Assembly: GCA_022497155.1 (NCBI GenBank) | Contig: MU385769.1 | Coordinates: forward strand, 186,001-250,000 | DNA length: 64,000 nucleotides | Origin: Whalleya microplaca | Lineage: Eukaryota > Ascomycota > Sordariomycetes > Xylariales > Xylariaceae | Direction of reading: 5' to 3' | Shown: in pieces, positions 14,901 through 28,563 of the stretch | Layout of the letters: every line of letters begins with the position of its first letter | How positions within the stretch are numbered: the first letter of the stretch is position 1 | The notes under the pieces: generated by a model | The model's input: the letters and a program-made list of their open reading frames with translations, nothing else | Told to the model about the DNA's origin: nothing | Databases searched by the model: none | Made by a program: the position numbers and the translations under genes

Positions 14901-17900
14901 ATTTTTTTTCGCTTAGTCCGAAAATCGATTATAACTTTATTTTATCCGATTTTCGAAACCGGGATACGGCATTTTCGATTATTTATAGTCGATATAATTT
15001 TTATAAAGGCGTATGTTATTTTATTTATAACTAAATTTTTTAATTACTTTTTAAAAGTCTAAATAAGTTTTAGACTATATTAAATAATTATAAGTAATTA
15101 GTGTTTAAGTATATTTTTTATCTTATTTTGCCTTGTTTTTACTATATTAAAGGGGGGGGGGGAAGAAATAAGTATTATATTATTATTACAAACTGTTAAA
15201 AGTTTTTATTATATAGTTAAAATAGTAATTATATTTTAAAAGCAATTTGTTATTAGTATATAAACGAGGCTTTTAAGCCGAATAGGACGGAGGAAGGTGT
15301 ACTTAAACTTTCCGAAGGTATATATAAGGTTAATATTTAATTATAATATAAATATATCTATATTTATAAAAGCCTTAGATATTATGTAAAAAATATATCC
15401 TTAGATTAAATATTTGCCCTTATAGTTTAATAATCTTTATTTAGTTATTTTTTATAACTAATATATATTAGATATTTTTTAAATATATTATATTATATAA
15501 TCGGAATAAGATAAGGCTTTATTAGCCGCTATTTTAGTTGTTATTTTTAAAAAGGAAATAATTTACTTAAAACCACTTTTAATAGCTATTTAATATTATA
15601 TATAATTATTGCCCTATTTTATAAACCAGTTTTATTTCTTTTTTTTTATTTATTTTATCGCGTATAAATCGGAAATAGATTATAATAAAATTTCCTTTTC
15701 TTGATGTGATTTTAACTCCAATTGTTACGGCTTTTCCTTTTAATTATAGTTATATTAGGGGAGCTAGTTTTTTCAGGAATAGAAATAAGCTATATATTAA
15801 AACGTTTTTATAGTTAGTTTTATATAAAATAAATATAGGAATAATGCCTATAGTTTAATAATAAGGTACGTTAGTTTAGTGGGAGCTATAATAAATAAGG
15901 ACTAAAATTCGATAAAAAAAATCGAAAGTATTATAGTAGGTATAAAAGTAAGAGGCTTTTTTTTGTTTAAGTAATTGTTAATTTTAGTTTGTAAGAAATA
16001 TTATTACTTAAATCGCTAGTTATATATATATAAGGGTAAACTTTTAATAGTATTACTTTTAAATAATATTTTACGGTAAGTTATATTAACTTTTTATTTT
16101 AGAGTATTAATATAAGAGAAATAAGTAGTTATCGAGCTTTATAATAATTTAATTATTATTATAAATAAAAAGTCTTAAGTTACGGCTAATAAAGGACGTA
16201 TAGTACCTCTTGTTTATAAGTGGCTTTTTATTATGCGAATAGTTTTATAACCGAACTCCCGAAAGCATTACGTTAATTAAATAAGCGTAAATCTTTAATC
16301 GGGAGACTGTTAGTTAGCGGAATATAAAGTTTTAAAGGTTTAGGCATATATTCCCGCCTATTTAAAAGTTATATATAAATAACGGATATTTTAATATTAG
16401 GTTATATTTAATTTTATATAGTTTAAATATAACTTATTTATAGCTTATATAGCTTATATATAAATTATATATAGCTATATTTTTTTTTTTTTATTATATT
16501 AATTATCGATAGTTTAATATAAATGTTAAAGTATAATTCTTAGGTTATTATAAAGTTTTTAGTTAAAGTAAACCTAATAGTTAGGAGCGAGGTCTAATAG
16601 TTAAAAGTTATATTAATAATAGAGAGGTAAGTTTTAGGTAATTAAGTAATAATTTCTTTTAATTAATAGGGTATAAATTATAACTATAAACCTTATAATC
16701 TCGGTATTTTAATAGTCCCGCCTGGCTTATTTCTAGGTTTATTTGTTTCTTTTTTTTTTTGCGATTCCGGGTTTAAAATTATCTTTTATATTATCGAATC
16801 TTTTAATCATATTAAATCTATTAAAAAAATGTAATTTAACGTAATATTTAATAATAATTAAATATTAAAAGTATATAAATTAAAAGCAGGTTTTAAAAGC
16901 AAAAAAACTAAGTTCGAAAAGCTACGGAAAGGCTTATTAGCTATATATTTATTAGGCACTCTTTAGTTAATATATTTTTATAAAATAAAAATAAAGATCC
17001 TAAAAACGTATATATTAGTAACGGTTTTTTAGTAGCGAGAAATTGATATAATAAAGTTATAAAAAGTAGGGATTTTATTATAAGCTTTAGGAAACCTTTT
17101 TAAAGTTAAATATATAACGTATATATAGTATTTTTAATTAGACGGATATTCTAGCTAAAAGGAGTTAGCGAGTATAAAAGCTAATATAGTTTTTAATTTT
17201 ATTAATATTTTATATTTATAATATATTTTAAATATATTATATTAGTAATTCCTTTTGGAAATTATTATAATATAACTAGTTATATTCTAGCTGTTTATTT
17301 ACATTATATAAATGCGTCAAAAAATATAATAGTTATAATATTAAATCGTTTATTATCTTAAATATAGTATTAAAGTAGCTAGTATTAGTTTAAATAAAAA
17401 GTATATGTTTAGTTAAATTAAGGCTAATATTGCGGTTTCGATTAGCTTTAAAGATATAAGTTAATGTAATATTATAATTTAAAAAAGTATTTTTAATTTA
17501 GCTTTAACTTAATAACAGGAGATAGAATTATATATAAAATATAATTTAAGGTCGAAAAAATACGGTGCCGAAGCCGCTTTAGCCGACTGTTATATAAAGC
17601 CTAGGCTATATTATAAAATATATTTTAGTAATTTATAAAATAAGAAAATCTTAGCTTATAAGTTTTAATTTATAATTATATTCGGTTTTATAAAGATATA
17701 TTACTTATTCGGAACTAATAGCTATAGGTATATAAATATTAGTATATTTAATATAACGTAACCTTTTTTATTGCTTTAATTATTAAAATATTTACTTATA
17801 AAAATCTAGCGTTTAGTTTAACCGAATTAACCCCTTATAAAAATAAAAGGTTACTTTTATAACTATATATTAAAACTTAAGATATAAAAACCTTAATATA

Positions 17901-19849
17901 AATATATTTAAACGGTTATTACTGTCTATATAAAACCTGTTAAAACTGGATTTATTTAATGCGGTTATTATATAAAGATTAAGGGGGCACTTATACTTTT
18001 TAGTATAGCAAATGCAGCTATATTATAATATAATATTTATATTTAAAATTATTAATAGCTAATTTAAAAGTTAGTTTAATATTAAATAAAGGCATAATTA
18101 TATTTTAAGTAAAACTATTTATTCCCGGTATTATATATAATTATTATAGCCCGAAATAGGTATTACAAAAATATATATAGCGGCCCGGCCTCGGTTTAAA
18201 CTAAATATAACTAATTAAATATATTATTATAAGGATATAAGTATTATATTTTGCGTTTTTATATAATATATACTATATATTTATTTATATATAGTAATAA
18301 AAATATAGAGGTTATAATTTTTATAGGGGTAATTAAAGATTTGGCGATATAGGTAGTATATAATATTAGTAGTTTTAAAAAATCGGATAGCTAAAATAGC
18401 AAAAAATATATATAATATATAAAAAAAGCTAGATAAATCTTTAATAAGTAAAATAGTATTAATAAAAACGTATCCGGAAATTATTAAATTATATATATAT
18501 ACTAGTAGTAAAAGTAATTTATATATATATTTATTTATTACCGGGCCTAATTTATATATGCTATTTTATAAATATATAATAAAAGGTAATAATAAAATTT
18601 AAATATATTTTTTTAATACGACCGAAACTTATATAATATATTTTATTTTACTTAAATTAATATAATAGAATTAGGCTATTTCTTTAAAAGCCGTAATTTA
18701 ATAAAGCTTATCGCATTTTTAAAAAGCTTAGCTATTTCTGCCGTATATATTAAATCGTAACCAGCCGCTTTATACCTTTTTTTGTAACTACTATCGATAT
18801 TTGCGTTAAGGTTATTATCGATAGCGGTTATTTTAGCCCGAAATCGCTTTTTTTTCCGGGGTTCGCGTAAAAAATATAAGTAGCTAAATAAATTACCGCT
18901 TTAATTTATATCGAATAAATAAGCTTATTAGTTTATTTTATTTATAATAAAAATATTTAAGGTTTTAACGTACGTATTTAAGATAATTAAATAGTGTTTT
19001 AAATAATTTTTATTATTATATATATTTTACCCGGAAATACTTTTTTAAAATTCCCGCATAATTAAAAATATTACCGCAAATAAAATAAAGCCTTTAATTT
19101 CTTAATAATAAGCTGTAAATTAAGCCTTTTATTTATATAATATAAGGCTAAAAAACTAAGCTACTAAATAAATAGAATATATAATTTAACTATAGATTAT
19201 TTCGGTATAATTATTCCAATATATTATTTTATTAATAGTATACTTTTTATTACTAAAATAATAGAATTCCGGGCATTAAAAAAGCTTATCGAAAGTTCCT
19301 TTATTTAGGTATAAAAAAGTATTATATATCGTAAATTTCCCGCGATTTAAAAACGTATTATAACTAAATAAGTACGTAAATAATTTCCGATTATTTTAAA
19401 ACATTTATTCGGGATTATCGATAGCTTAAGTAATAAATTTATTATTTTCGGGAAATTTATATAATATAATAATATCGGTAAATAACTGCCGGAAATATAT
19501 CAGATATATATTAATAAATATATTAGCTCCTTTTTTATATTCGCCTTTCTTTAATTATATAAAATAATTAATAGCTTTTATAACTAATATATCTTTCGGA
19601 TTAAAGGTTTTAAAAGAATTAAAACTATAATTAGGTACTTTCGGAATTATTTATCCCGTTATTATCGAAATAAAGCTTTTTTTTATTATAGTTATTAAAA
19701 TTAAGTCCTTTTATATTCGGGATAATTACTTTAAATATAATAAAAGTCGCGAGAAATTAAAACTAGCTTTAATATATTAATTTATTTATTAAATTAAATA
19801 TCTTAAAACGCGCGTATATTTTACGTACTTTAGTGTTAGTGCGCGCGTT

Positions 19850-20250
19850 TATATCTGTTAGTATACGGTATATAGTTTTGGCTTTATGTATACGTTTAGC
19901 GAAATGCCGTTACGTTTCCGTAAGTTCCTTTTTTATACTTTTTAGTTACCCGCGCGTTTTTTTAAATTATATCGATAGTTCGGCTACTTAATCGCGTATC
20001 GAAAATAATAGCTTTTACGCGGCAATATATTATTACGCCTTAAGGTTTATATTTTCCCGCGCTATATCCCGTTTTTTTTATAGCTTAGTTATTTCGTTTT
20101 TAAATTACGTAACCTTAAGCTGTAAAATAAAAAACTCCGATTATAAAAACTTCAGTTTGCGCCCGGCTTTTTCGGCTTTTATAATAAATTCTACCTTTTC
20201 GGCCTTGGCGTAACAGTAGTTATACCTGGCTACGTATTTCTCGTTTTTAA
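19850..20250 (-). pseudogene. Degraded coding remnant with coiled-coil-like stretch
   Basis: Read on the minus strand from about 20,240 downward, the frame gives a Lys/Glu-rich, heptad-like stretch (fragments such as AKAEKVEF and KNEITKL), broken only by TAA/TAG stops of the kind RIP makes from CAA/CAG. The frame can be followed to about 19,850. It might be the start of a retrotransposon gag or another coiled-coil protein. I recognise no family, and the call rests only on composition and the nature of the stops. Confidence 0.25.
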
Positions 20251-23200
20251 GCCGGACGCTTAGTTAAAAATACTTAGGTTCTTTTTATTTAATTAAATTT
20301 TTTAATTAATATTATTATATATATATAATATTTAAAGTATTTTTAACGGAGTAAAAAGGTTGTCGGTCGTTTTATAAGCTAGGTTAAGTTTAAAAATCCC
20401 GGGTAATAAAATCCGATATTTATTTTTATTTTATTTAAATATATATTAATATAGCGTTTTAAATTTATATAAGTTTTATTTTATTTATGCCTGTCGTTTA
20501 TATTATAACCTATTTATTAAAATTAGTTAATTCTTGCTATTTTTACTAGCGCCGGCTCGGATTAAATATATATATATTTGCTATTATTTTAGGGCCGACT
20601 TTTTAATGTTTTTCTGTATAACTAACGTTATATTTTATTTCGATAATAAAGAAATTTTAAAAAAATGCTTACGCTTATATTTGTTAGGGGGTAAAAAAAA
20701 TTATTATATTTTAAGTAATTATTTTAATATTTATTCTATTTATTTTAAATAGCGATATAAAAAGTAAAGATTTTATTAAGCTTTTTTTTTTTAATTAAAA
20801 AAAGCGTTAGCATTTCTAAAGGCTTATTAAATAACTATAAAGCGTTTAAGCTATTTAAGTCGATAATTTTTTATATATTTTAAAAAATAAAATAAAAGCG
20901 TAATTATATATATTATTAAGGCCCGGTATAACTGTTTATTAAAAATGTATTAGTTTAAATTAGGCTATTTAAATTGCTTATTTAAAATATGGTAAAATTA
21001 AAATAATATAAAATATATAGAAACGTAAAAGTAAAATAAATAATAATTAATTAAGGAATAAAGGACTAGTGTTAATACTACCTAATAAAGTTTCCTTTTT
21101 ATATATTATAAATATTTTAACCATTTAATAACCCTATAATAACAATTAAAAAAATCGGAAACGATTTTTTAAAAAAAGTATTATAATTATTTATTCTTAA
21201 ATATCCCCGCAATTAGTTATTACGTAATTTATAGTCGCTAAAAGGGATAATGGCTTAATATCTAAGTCTTATTTATTAGAAAGCTATTTAAATATAAAAG
21301 ACTACGTTTCGCTATCCTTTAAATAGTTTTTTTTTTATTAGCTAGCGATTAATTTAAATATTTTATTTTTTATGCCTTTTATTATTTCAAATTAAGACTT
21401 ATAGTAACAGCTTTATTATAAGAAGGTAGTTTTTTATTTATATGTCACTCGTAAAAAAAGTAACTTTAAAAGTTTTATAAAAATATTTTATATTTTTTAA
21501 TAAAATATTATTCTCGTATTATTATTTCGGCTAAATATTTATATATTTATATTAATATAAAACGTTAAAAAATATTAAAAGTAAATATTAAATTTTATAA
21601 ATAAAAAATATAAAGTAGATTTTAATAATAATATATAGAATTTTAGCTAAAAATTAAATTTAAATTAAACGACTTAATTTATTTACGCTATTTCCGGGAT
21701 CTTTAATATATCTTTTGTTTTTTTATTTTTTTTATTTCCGGCTTATATTTTTTAATAAGCTTAAGACTTATTTGTTTTTTTAGAACCTATATATCCTCGC
21801 TTTCCGGCCGGCTATTTTAATTTATTTAATATTTCCTTTTTTTTTTCGCTTGCGTATTTTTAAAACTTTTATACCTAATCGAAATCTTTTATATTTAGTC
21901 TCGAAACTTTAGAAAAGTTTTTTATTTAAAATATTTTTTCGGGGTATTTATTAATAACTGCTATTATTTAATTATTTAATAAAAAATAAATTTCTTTTTT
22001 ATTTTTTAAGAATGTAATATATTATATAGCTTATATCGTTATTAATATTAATACGTTTTATTTCGACGGCACTTAAACTCGCGGTCGAGCTAACTAAATT
22101 AGCTAAAGTTATAGTTACATTTTTTATTATTTTTAGCAGCTATTTATTACTCGTTAAAGCGGGATTAATTAAATCTGCCGAAATATTATAATTTAGTTAA
22201 TAGGTTAACGGGAATATATTATTATAAGTATTTATTTAGCTTTTATTATTAGTACTTATTATAAAGGAAACTAACGGAAAGTTTTTAAAGTCTTCTTTTT
22301 TGTCGATAAAGTTTAATTTTAAAGGGCTTTTTATAGTTATAAAAATATCGGGCTCGATATTTTTAATCCGTACGTCTGTTTTATAGTTAAGTTTATTTTT
22401 AAAAATTATATCTTAATTTATTTAAACTAAATTTTATAAATTATAAAATATAAGTATATATATATACCAAAAGGCAAACTTATTAATTACTTTCGGCTTT
22501 AAATTTCCTACTTATTAGCAAATAAAATATAGAAATTAATTACGAAATACGGTATTATAAGCTTAATTAGTATACCGTATAAAACTACTTGCTGTAAAAT
22601 ATAAATATTTATAAAGAATATAAAATAATACCGATAATATATAATAAGCCCTAAAATGCTCGAGATATTTTTATATATTTTATAAAGGCACGTAAGTTTC
22701 GAAAAAGCCGATATATTTCTAATACGTTATTAGCTAGTCCGAAAAGCTGGATTAAAAGTAGCGATTTATATAATTAATAAGTTTGGCGGCTGTAATAAGT
22801 TTTAAGCTATATATTATATAGCTTAGTTTTAATAATATTAGCGCAGAATTTTAATTTAATACGTATATTTTCTCGTAGGCTATTTTTATATAATTGCTTT
22901 ATTAATAAGGGCTATTAATAATAATTATTTTATGCCCGAGAAATAGACATTTTAGGCATAAAAATGGCTGGCTAAATGTCGTTTTTTTAGTATATTTCGC
23001 CTTATAATATTTAGTTAGTATATTTCGAAAGTAGTATAATATTTTATATAAAAAATAACAAATTTATTTTGCCTAAAAAAAATAAGGTTTATTATATTTT
23101 ACTTTTATTTTGTTATTTTTATTTTTTAATTTATTTATTTCGTTACTAACGATTAAAGCATTTATTAAATATCTTAAAAGCGCGTAAATATAATATCTCG

Positions 23201-25600
23201 AGTAATTATTATAATATTATTACTCGATAAAGCTTTATATAAATCTCGAAATAAATATAGTAGTAATAGATAAAAAAAAAAAACTGCTATTATTATTTAG
23301 GTATAACTTTTTTATAATAATATCTTATATTTTAAAATAGTCGGCGTGTTTAAAATATTCGGCTTTTTTTTTTTTAATTTAAGTTACGAAAGTATTTTTA
23401 GTAAATTATTTATTTTCGAACGAAATTAAGTTTTTTTTTTACTGTCGGAAGAATTTTAAATATTACGACAAAAGTTACTTACGTTCTTTTGATATTTAAA
23501 TTCGCGAGTTTCGTTTGGGTATATATCGATAGAAGTATTACTGTCTTTATTTATCGATATATTGCGTAATATTAAAAATAGCTGCTTATTATATGCCGTA
23601 TCGTTTTTAAAAGCTAATAATATAAAATCGGCGCGGATATATTATAACTAATAGCTCGATTTAAAAATATTAGTACTATATAAAAAAATGTGGTTTTATA
23701 AAACGGAAAATAAAACTCTTACTTAAATCGATTAATTAAAATAATCTTATATATCGAAATTTGCTTTTAGTTTAAAAAATTAAATTAGGTATAGGTAATA
23801 ATAAATCGTAAACTAAAAATATAGGCATAAAAAATAAAAAAATATTTATTTCTAATATATTATTAAATTTAGCCTTTATACCGATACGGAAATTATAAAG
23901 TTAAAAATAGTTACGAAAACTAATAACTATAAAGGTATAATATTAAAACTTATTAAAAAATTTATATATTAATAGGAAAATAAATTAATCGTAAATTTCC
24001 GGCTTTTATTTTAAAAAAACGAAATTTACTAACTCGAGATTAAGTCGATCGAAAAATTTATCGATTATTATAAAGCTTAGGTTAAAGGCGTTATTTTAAA
24101 TTATATATGCGAAAACTAAACTAAAAAGGCAAAATAAGCTAACTAGTAATAGTGTAATAAAAAAATTAATCCTAAATATATCGTTAGTAAAACTTAAACC
24201 TTATTTTAAAAAAGAAAATTTTAAAAAAATTAAATATAATAAAATATATTAATTGCTAATACGCAAGCGATTTATTTTAAATATCTTTTTAATTTTATTT
24301 TTTTTGATATAAATAGTAACGATAATTTTCGTTTTAGCGGCATTTTTTAGATCGCGTAAAGTAGTAATTTTAAATTAGAAATACTTTAAATTTATTAGCG
24401 TACCGGGTTTAAATCCCCCGATAGTAGCTAAAAAAATAATAATATAAAATAATACCTTTATAACAAGTTTATAAGGTATATTATTAAAACGTAATTATAA
24501 AATATTAAAAGCTATATTTATATTTATATTTATTATTTTTATTTTTTTATAGGCCGGAATTATTTTTAAGCCGATTTTAAATGCTAAATTAATAAATAAT
24601 TACTAAAATATAAAAAATAATTAATCGAACGTTTATAGAAAAATAAACGCGAATATAAATAAGCTATTTATTTTAATAATATAATATATTAGGCTTTTTT
24701 TGCTGCCTTTATTTTTATTAATTTATTTTAATTTTTAAGTTCCTGTTTAAAAAAGGTTATCTTTTTTTTAGTAACGTATAATATAATATTTTCCTAAAGT
24801 AATAAATTTTCGCTACATTTTTATTAAACTAAAAGCCAAATTAAGCGTTCTTTTAAATTTGTACTTACTAGAGTTAAAAATTACGCGCTTTTATATAAAA
24901 ATTTCGGTATATATATATAAAAATACTCGGAAAGGCGCTTAAATTTCACCCGTTTCCGGATATTTTACAAAAGCTAGCCAGGCGTTCCGACTATTAATTT
25001 CGAGATAATTATAAAACTTATATATTTAATAATTAAATATTTATATTTAAATATTAGAAATAAAAAAAATAACTAGCTTATTTCGTTCAAGTATTTTATA
25101 ATCGGTTACGTTTTTTTAATATATCTTTTATAATAAAAAGCTTATCGTTAATTAGCCGCGATAAGTATTCCTTAAAATTTGCTATAGCTATTAGCTTTCT
25201 GGTTTTTTAAAAAAACGATAAGCTAGGATTAAAAGCTATTATTTTAGCGATTTTAATTATTACGTCAAATATAAAAAAATACAGATATATATAGCCTACT
25301 TAATAAAATAAATTAGTAAATATTTTTAAAAAAAACTAACATTTTATATCCTAAATTATTTAGCGCCGGAAATAAACCTATATTTAATCGACCTGCTAAT
25401 TTATTAGTTCTTTCTTTAATAAAAATAATTAGCGGCACGGCTATAATTATAGCTATTTATAAAAAAAATCGGAAAAGGCGTAAACAAAACAAAAGCCGGG
25501 GCTTTAAAGTAGCAACTTATTTAGTCCTTAACGGCTCCGTTTAGGTTATTAATAAAAAAAAGAAAACGTTAAAAAGTAGTTTTTAAAAATGGAGAACGGG

Positions 25601-26223
25601 CGCTTACAATCCGGCGCACCGCCATAATAAATCAGCAGACACTCTTGTGCCGAATATTCGATATTACATATACTTATGAGTCTGAATGGGACAAGTTATG
25701 GTTGCATATGTGTATATTATAATAAACGTTTCGGGAAGCACATGCTGAGAAACTACCAGGTCTACCCATGCACATTCGCCTGGCCTACACCTGCATTGTT
25801 CTACATGCCAATATGCTAACCTTTGCTATTACTATGTAAATCTAATACTCCAATTATCCTAGATATGCACATATGTATTAAGTAGAATGCCCATGTCTCG
25901 ATGAAAGTGGACCAGATTTGTTGATGTAGCCAGTTTCTCCCAGCACATGCTAGCGCAAACAAGAGCTAGTAGGATATTAGATGGAACGCAAGACTGTTGG
26001 CATTTAAAGTGCGCCTTTCTTGCATATATCGTAGGATAAGTGCTAAAGACTTAGGGTCGATCATGTATGCGTTGTCGACAATTAAATGGGAGCTTTCACT
26101 TCCATAGTCAGGAGTCTCAACCGCCCAACTTGCGCCAAATGGTAGATCGTGATCGCCTTTATGCACGCTTATGAATCTGATAGCTGATTGAGCTTCCATT
26201 ATGTCCCATGATCCCCTCATATT
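25601..26223. other. Transition from AT-rich block; no clear gene
   Basis: Composition changes abruptly near 25,590-25,640 from RIP-like to balanced DNA. An 84-codon frame on minus (25,966-26,220) directly follows the stop of the next gene. It has no recognisable domain and may simply be its 3' untranslated region. I see no transposon end or target duplication at the boundary, because the other end of the block lies outside the window. Confidence 0.5.
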
Positions 26224-27047
26224 TCAATCCACATCGGGCGATTCCAGTTCCTCTTCCTCACGCTGTTGCTTGTCTTGCTGCTTAGAATCCCCCTCTCCCG
26301 TCTGTGTTTCCCCTACTTCCTGTGTTTCACCTGTTTCCTGCTTCCCGTTTTCTTCTGCCTTATCCTTTGATTCACTGTCGCTGGGCTGCTCCTTCTTGGC
26401 CGGACTTACCCGCATTTCTACTCGTAGGAGTTGAATCTCAAGCACGGGGGTGCCATCCTCAACTTTCGAATGTAGGCTGTCTTGGTCAATGTCAAAATAC
26501 AATGCCCAGAAATCACCTTCCTTGACTGCCAAGAACCCTTCCCAGCCGGCAAATGTCAACCTCCTATCTTGTCGAGAGCAATCGAACGGGCCATGCCAGT
26601 TCGGCTCTGCCCATGGGCGAGTCCCGAATTTAAGTTCGTATGTCTCCCGGTCGACATAAATCCAATTCATAACGGGTGGTTCCTCGCAAATGGTAGACAC
26701 GAGTCCCGAGTATTTCGTGTCCGGGTAGGGCAGGTAGTATCCAGCGAATGGATGACCGAAGGGCTCGTCATAGTTAGTGCCCGTATCGATGTAAAGCTGT
26801 GTTAGATGTCTGTTAGTTTACTCCTTGCTCTTCAAGGAAGACTTTGAAAGCCACGTACTTTATCACCTGAAAGGACGACACGCCGTCCTTCGAGGAGAGG
26901 ACTGTACTGGGAAGACTTGGGGCATCGCACGAGCAGGTGATTCTTTCGACTGCGATGCTCTTTCTTCCTTGCGTCGGATTGTATGTGCTTGATGGCCTCT
27001 GAGGTGCCGAAGACAGCAGAGAAAGCGACGAGGAATGTTAGAGCCAT
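26224..27047 (-). CDS. Conserved-type hypothetical protein, N-terminally anchored
   Basis: Two exons are proposed: 27,047-26,859 (63 codons) and 26,796-26,224, joined across a 62-base intron (26,797-26,858; donor GTACGT, branch ACTAAC, acceptor ACACAG). The junction is phase 0, GDK to LYIDTG. The 253-residue product starts with a hydrophobic segment (ALTFLVAFSAVFG, about residues 2-14) that could be a signal anchor. A Lys/Arg-rich stretch and a Tyr/Trp-rich globular part follow (YIDTGTNYDEP, WIYVDRETYELKFGTR, WALYFDIDQD). From about residue 160 the tail is acidic and rich in Glu/Gln/Lys. The Y(V/I)D..TYE.K.G.R and FAGWEGFLAV signatures resemble a widespread family of small fungal proteins of unknown function, recalled from family knowledge and not searched. 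An upstream in-frame Met (27,092) is an alternative start. The function is unknown. Confidence 0.7.
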
Positions 27048-27773
27048 ACTTGATACTTTTACTACCTGTCGCACTGCGTTATACCGAAGCAATTGAGCCT
27101 GGCGCTCTTTATGTTCCCATCAAATTCACACATGTGCTTGTGCATAACCGAGACCACGCACCACCGGCAGCACTTATCCGTCCGCCGGAGTAACACAACA
27201 TATCTCAATTGCTTCCCCCCACTAGTCTCAGATGTTTCTAGTCCAGCCATGTCTGGTGAACGGGGATGAGCCCGAGTTGATGCACATTTTCGGGTACGCA
27301 TGTACATAGCTCACAAAGTAAGGCGCCGTAGGTAGAGCAGCCAACCCCACACGCAGCATTTCTAATGCACTTTGTCTTCGGAGCCGTTTGACTTCTATCG
27401 ATATAGAGCGGTCTGGGCAGTGAACTGTCGTGCATTACAGCTGCCGAAGTGTAACCAATTCGGACATATTCTCAATCTGATCATACGATTTATGGCCATG
27501 CTCGGCCTCCTCCACGGTGAAGGCGTTTTGATCTGATCCATTACAGGCCATGTTTGCGCCTTGCGAAACAATGCTAGACGCGCCATGATTCTCCAAAATG
27601 CAATAGAGAGCCCATTGGTGGACTCACACAACACGCGGCCATGGTCCACAGCCCAAGTGCAAGACCATACACCCGTACTCGTGAGCTGAGCTCTTACGAC
27701 GAGCTATTATAGATAGACCGACTTTTATAAAGATGGAAGATATGCATAAATACCTCTGCCAAACCCGCTCACC
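27048..27773. other. Intergenic region
   Basis: This is balanced-composition DNA between two divergently oriented small genes. Several overlapping frames of 65-84 codons occur on minus but have no domain, no consistent intron boundaries and no homology I recognise. A TATAAA-like string at about 27,725, some 50 bases before the next ATG, could serve that plus-strand ORF. Confidence 0.5.
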
Positions 27774-28109
27774 ATGAGTGTCTTCTTTCTCGAAGAGACA
27801 GACACCCCAGATTCAAACAACAAAACTTCGGGTGTTCCAACAAGGCCTCGGGCAGCGAGTGATTCATCTTCTCCAGAAAGAGCACGTTCTTCAAACCATC
27901 CACGTCCACCTACACCTCCGCCACGGAGATCCTCTTGGGCCTTCTCTCAACGCCATTCTTACCAATACCATACCCCACCCCCTAAGTCAACCAAGCCCTC
28001 CCTCAGAAGAAAGTCGAAGTGGTCCTCTCTCAGGTTTCCATTCAGCTTGCAAGATCCTCAAAAGCCCAAGCCCAAGTATCCGCAAGGAATCATCATGTCG
28101 TCTCCGTGA
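27774..28109 (+). CDS. Small Pro/Ser/Arg-rich hypothetical protein
   Basis: An ATG in good context (cacc before ATG) lies about 50 bases after a TATAAA-like motif and opens a 111-residue frame. The product is low in complexity and probably disordered: Ser/Pro-rich (PRPPTPPPRRSSW) with a basic C-terminal half (RRKSKWSSLRFPFS). No domain is recognisable. A second frame (27,778-28,134) overlaps almost completely, so which frame is used, and whether either is, cannot be settled by reading. It converges tail to tail with the small gene on minus that ends at 28,137. Confidence 0.3.
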   Translation: MSVFFLEETDTPDSNNKTSGVPTRPRAASDSSSPERARSSNHPRPPTPPPRRSSWAFSQRHSYQYHTPPPKSTKPSLRRKSKWSSLRFPFSLQDPQKPKPKYPQGIIMSSP

Positions 28110-28136
28110 GTGCTGCTTGGCTAGTCCCGTATGAAA

Positions 28137-28563
28137 TTATTTCCCAAGCATGACTGACGGCTGTGCAAGAACCAAGACCTCGCCCCCAACACTTGGCGAC
28201 CGGACTGCCGTTACCGGCCCGAACCGAGAGCACGGTTCCTCGGTCAGCCCCACTCTCCCCATGCCCGGATTGTCCGGTAAGGCCAATGGGCCAGTTGGTA
28301 TGATCTCTAGCCTCCCGGCGATCGTATTAAACTTACGCTGACTGCCTTGCGACTGATAGGCAACCTTCTCAAGGGGCCGATCGACGCAGACGGCAATCTC
28401 AAGGATGCTGCCCTCATGGTCGGGATCAAGCTTGATCTTGAAGCTGAAGTGCACCTCACGGCTAGGGTCCGTGGTGACATTCTGGTTGGGTTATATTGAT
28501 AATGTCTTCGCGGACGAGATAGCTATGGGCGATGTCAGGGTTGGCTACCGAGCTGTCTGCCAT
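28137..28563 (-). CDS. Small hypothetical protein, two exons
   Basis: The proposed model is a five-codon first exon (28,563-28,549, MADSS), a 67-base intron (28,482-28,548; GTAGCC donor, CCAACCAG acceptor) and a second exon 28,481-28,137 ending in TAA. It gives 119 residues in one frame. The product has an alternating beta-like pattern (VHFSFKIKLDPD, LEIAVCVDRPLEKV), then a Gly/Pro-rich part. The GC-rich, coding-like composition of 28,140-28,480 and the phase-0 splice support it. No family is recognised. The region could instead be a decayed fragment of a larger gene. Confidence 0.35.

Larger units (their letters stand above)
1..25600. repeat. AT-rich RIP-degraded repeat block (left)
   Basis: The stretch is extremely AT-rich, dominated by TpA steps, with few CpA/TpG but many surviving CpG. 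This is what repeat-induced point mutation (CpA to TpA on both strands) leaves behind. No intact reading frame longer than about 70 codons is present. Several stretches stay open if TAA/TAG are read as former CAA/CAG/TGG codons: about 12,420-13,020 and 17,680-18,170 on plus, and 18,800-20,250 and 23,450-23,760 on minus. I could not match these to a named family. The block begins outside the window and gives way to balanced sequence near 25,600. Apart from the simple repeats listed separately I see no gene, RNA gene or clear LTR pair here. It most likely consists of old, nested transposons like the better-resolved block at 47-62 kb. Confidence 0.85.

Noticed and set aside
20534..20752. 72-codon plus-strand open frame
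   Set aside because: It lies in RIP-degraded DNA, is composed of AT-rich codons (Tyr, Ile, Asn, Lys, Phe), and has no domain or flanking gene signals.
1..25600. CRISPR array, rRNA genes or telomere repeats in the AT-rich block
   Set aside because: No regularly spaced repeats with unique spacers, no rRNA-like conserved blocks and no TTAGGG tracts were seen; the only arrays are simple or minisatellite repeats.
25966..26220. 84-codon minus frame after the small anchored protein
   Set aside because: It directly follows that gene's stop, has no domain, and joining it by splicing would need an atypical intron of about 40 bases.
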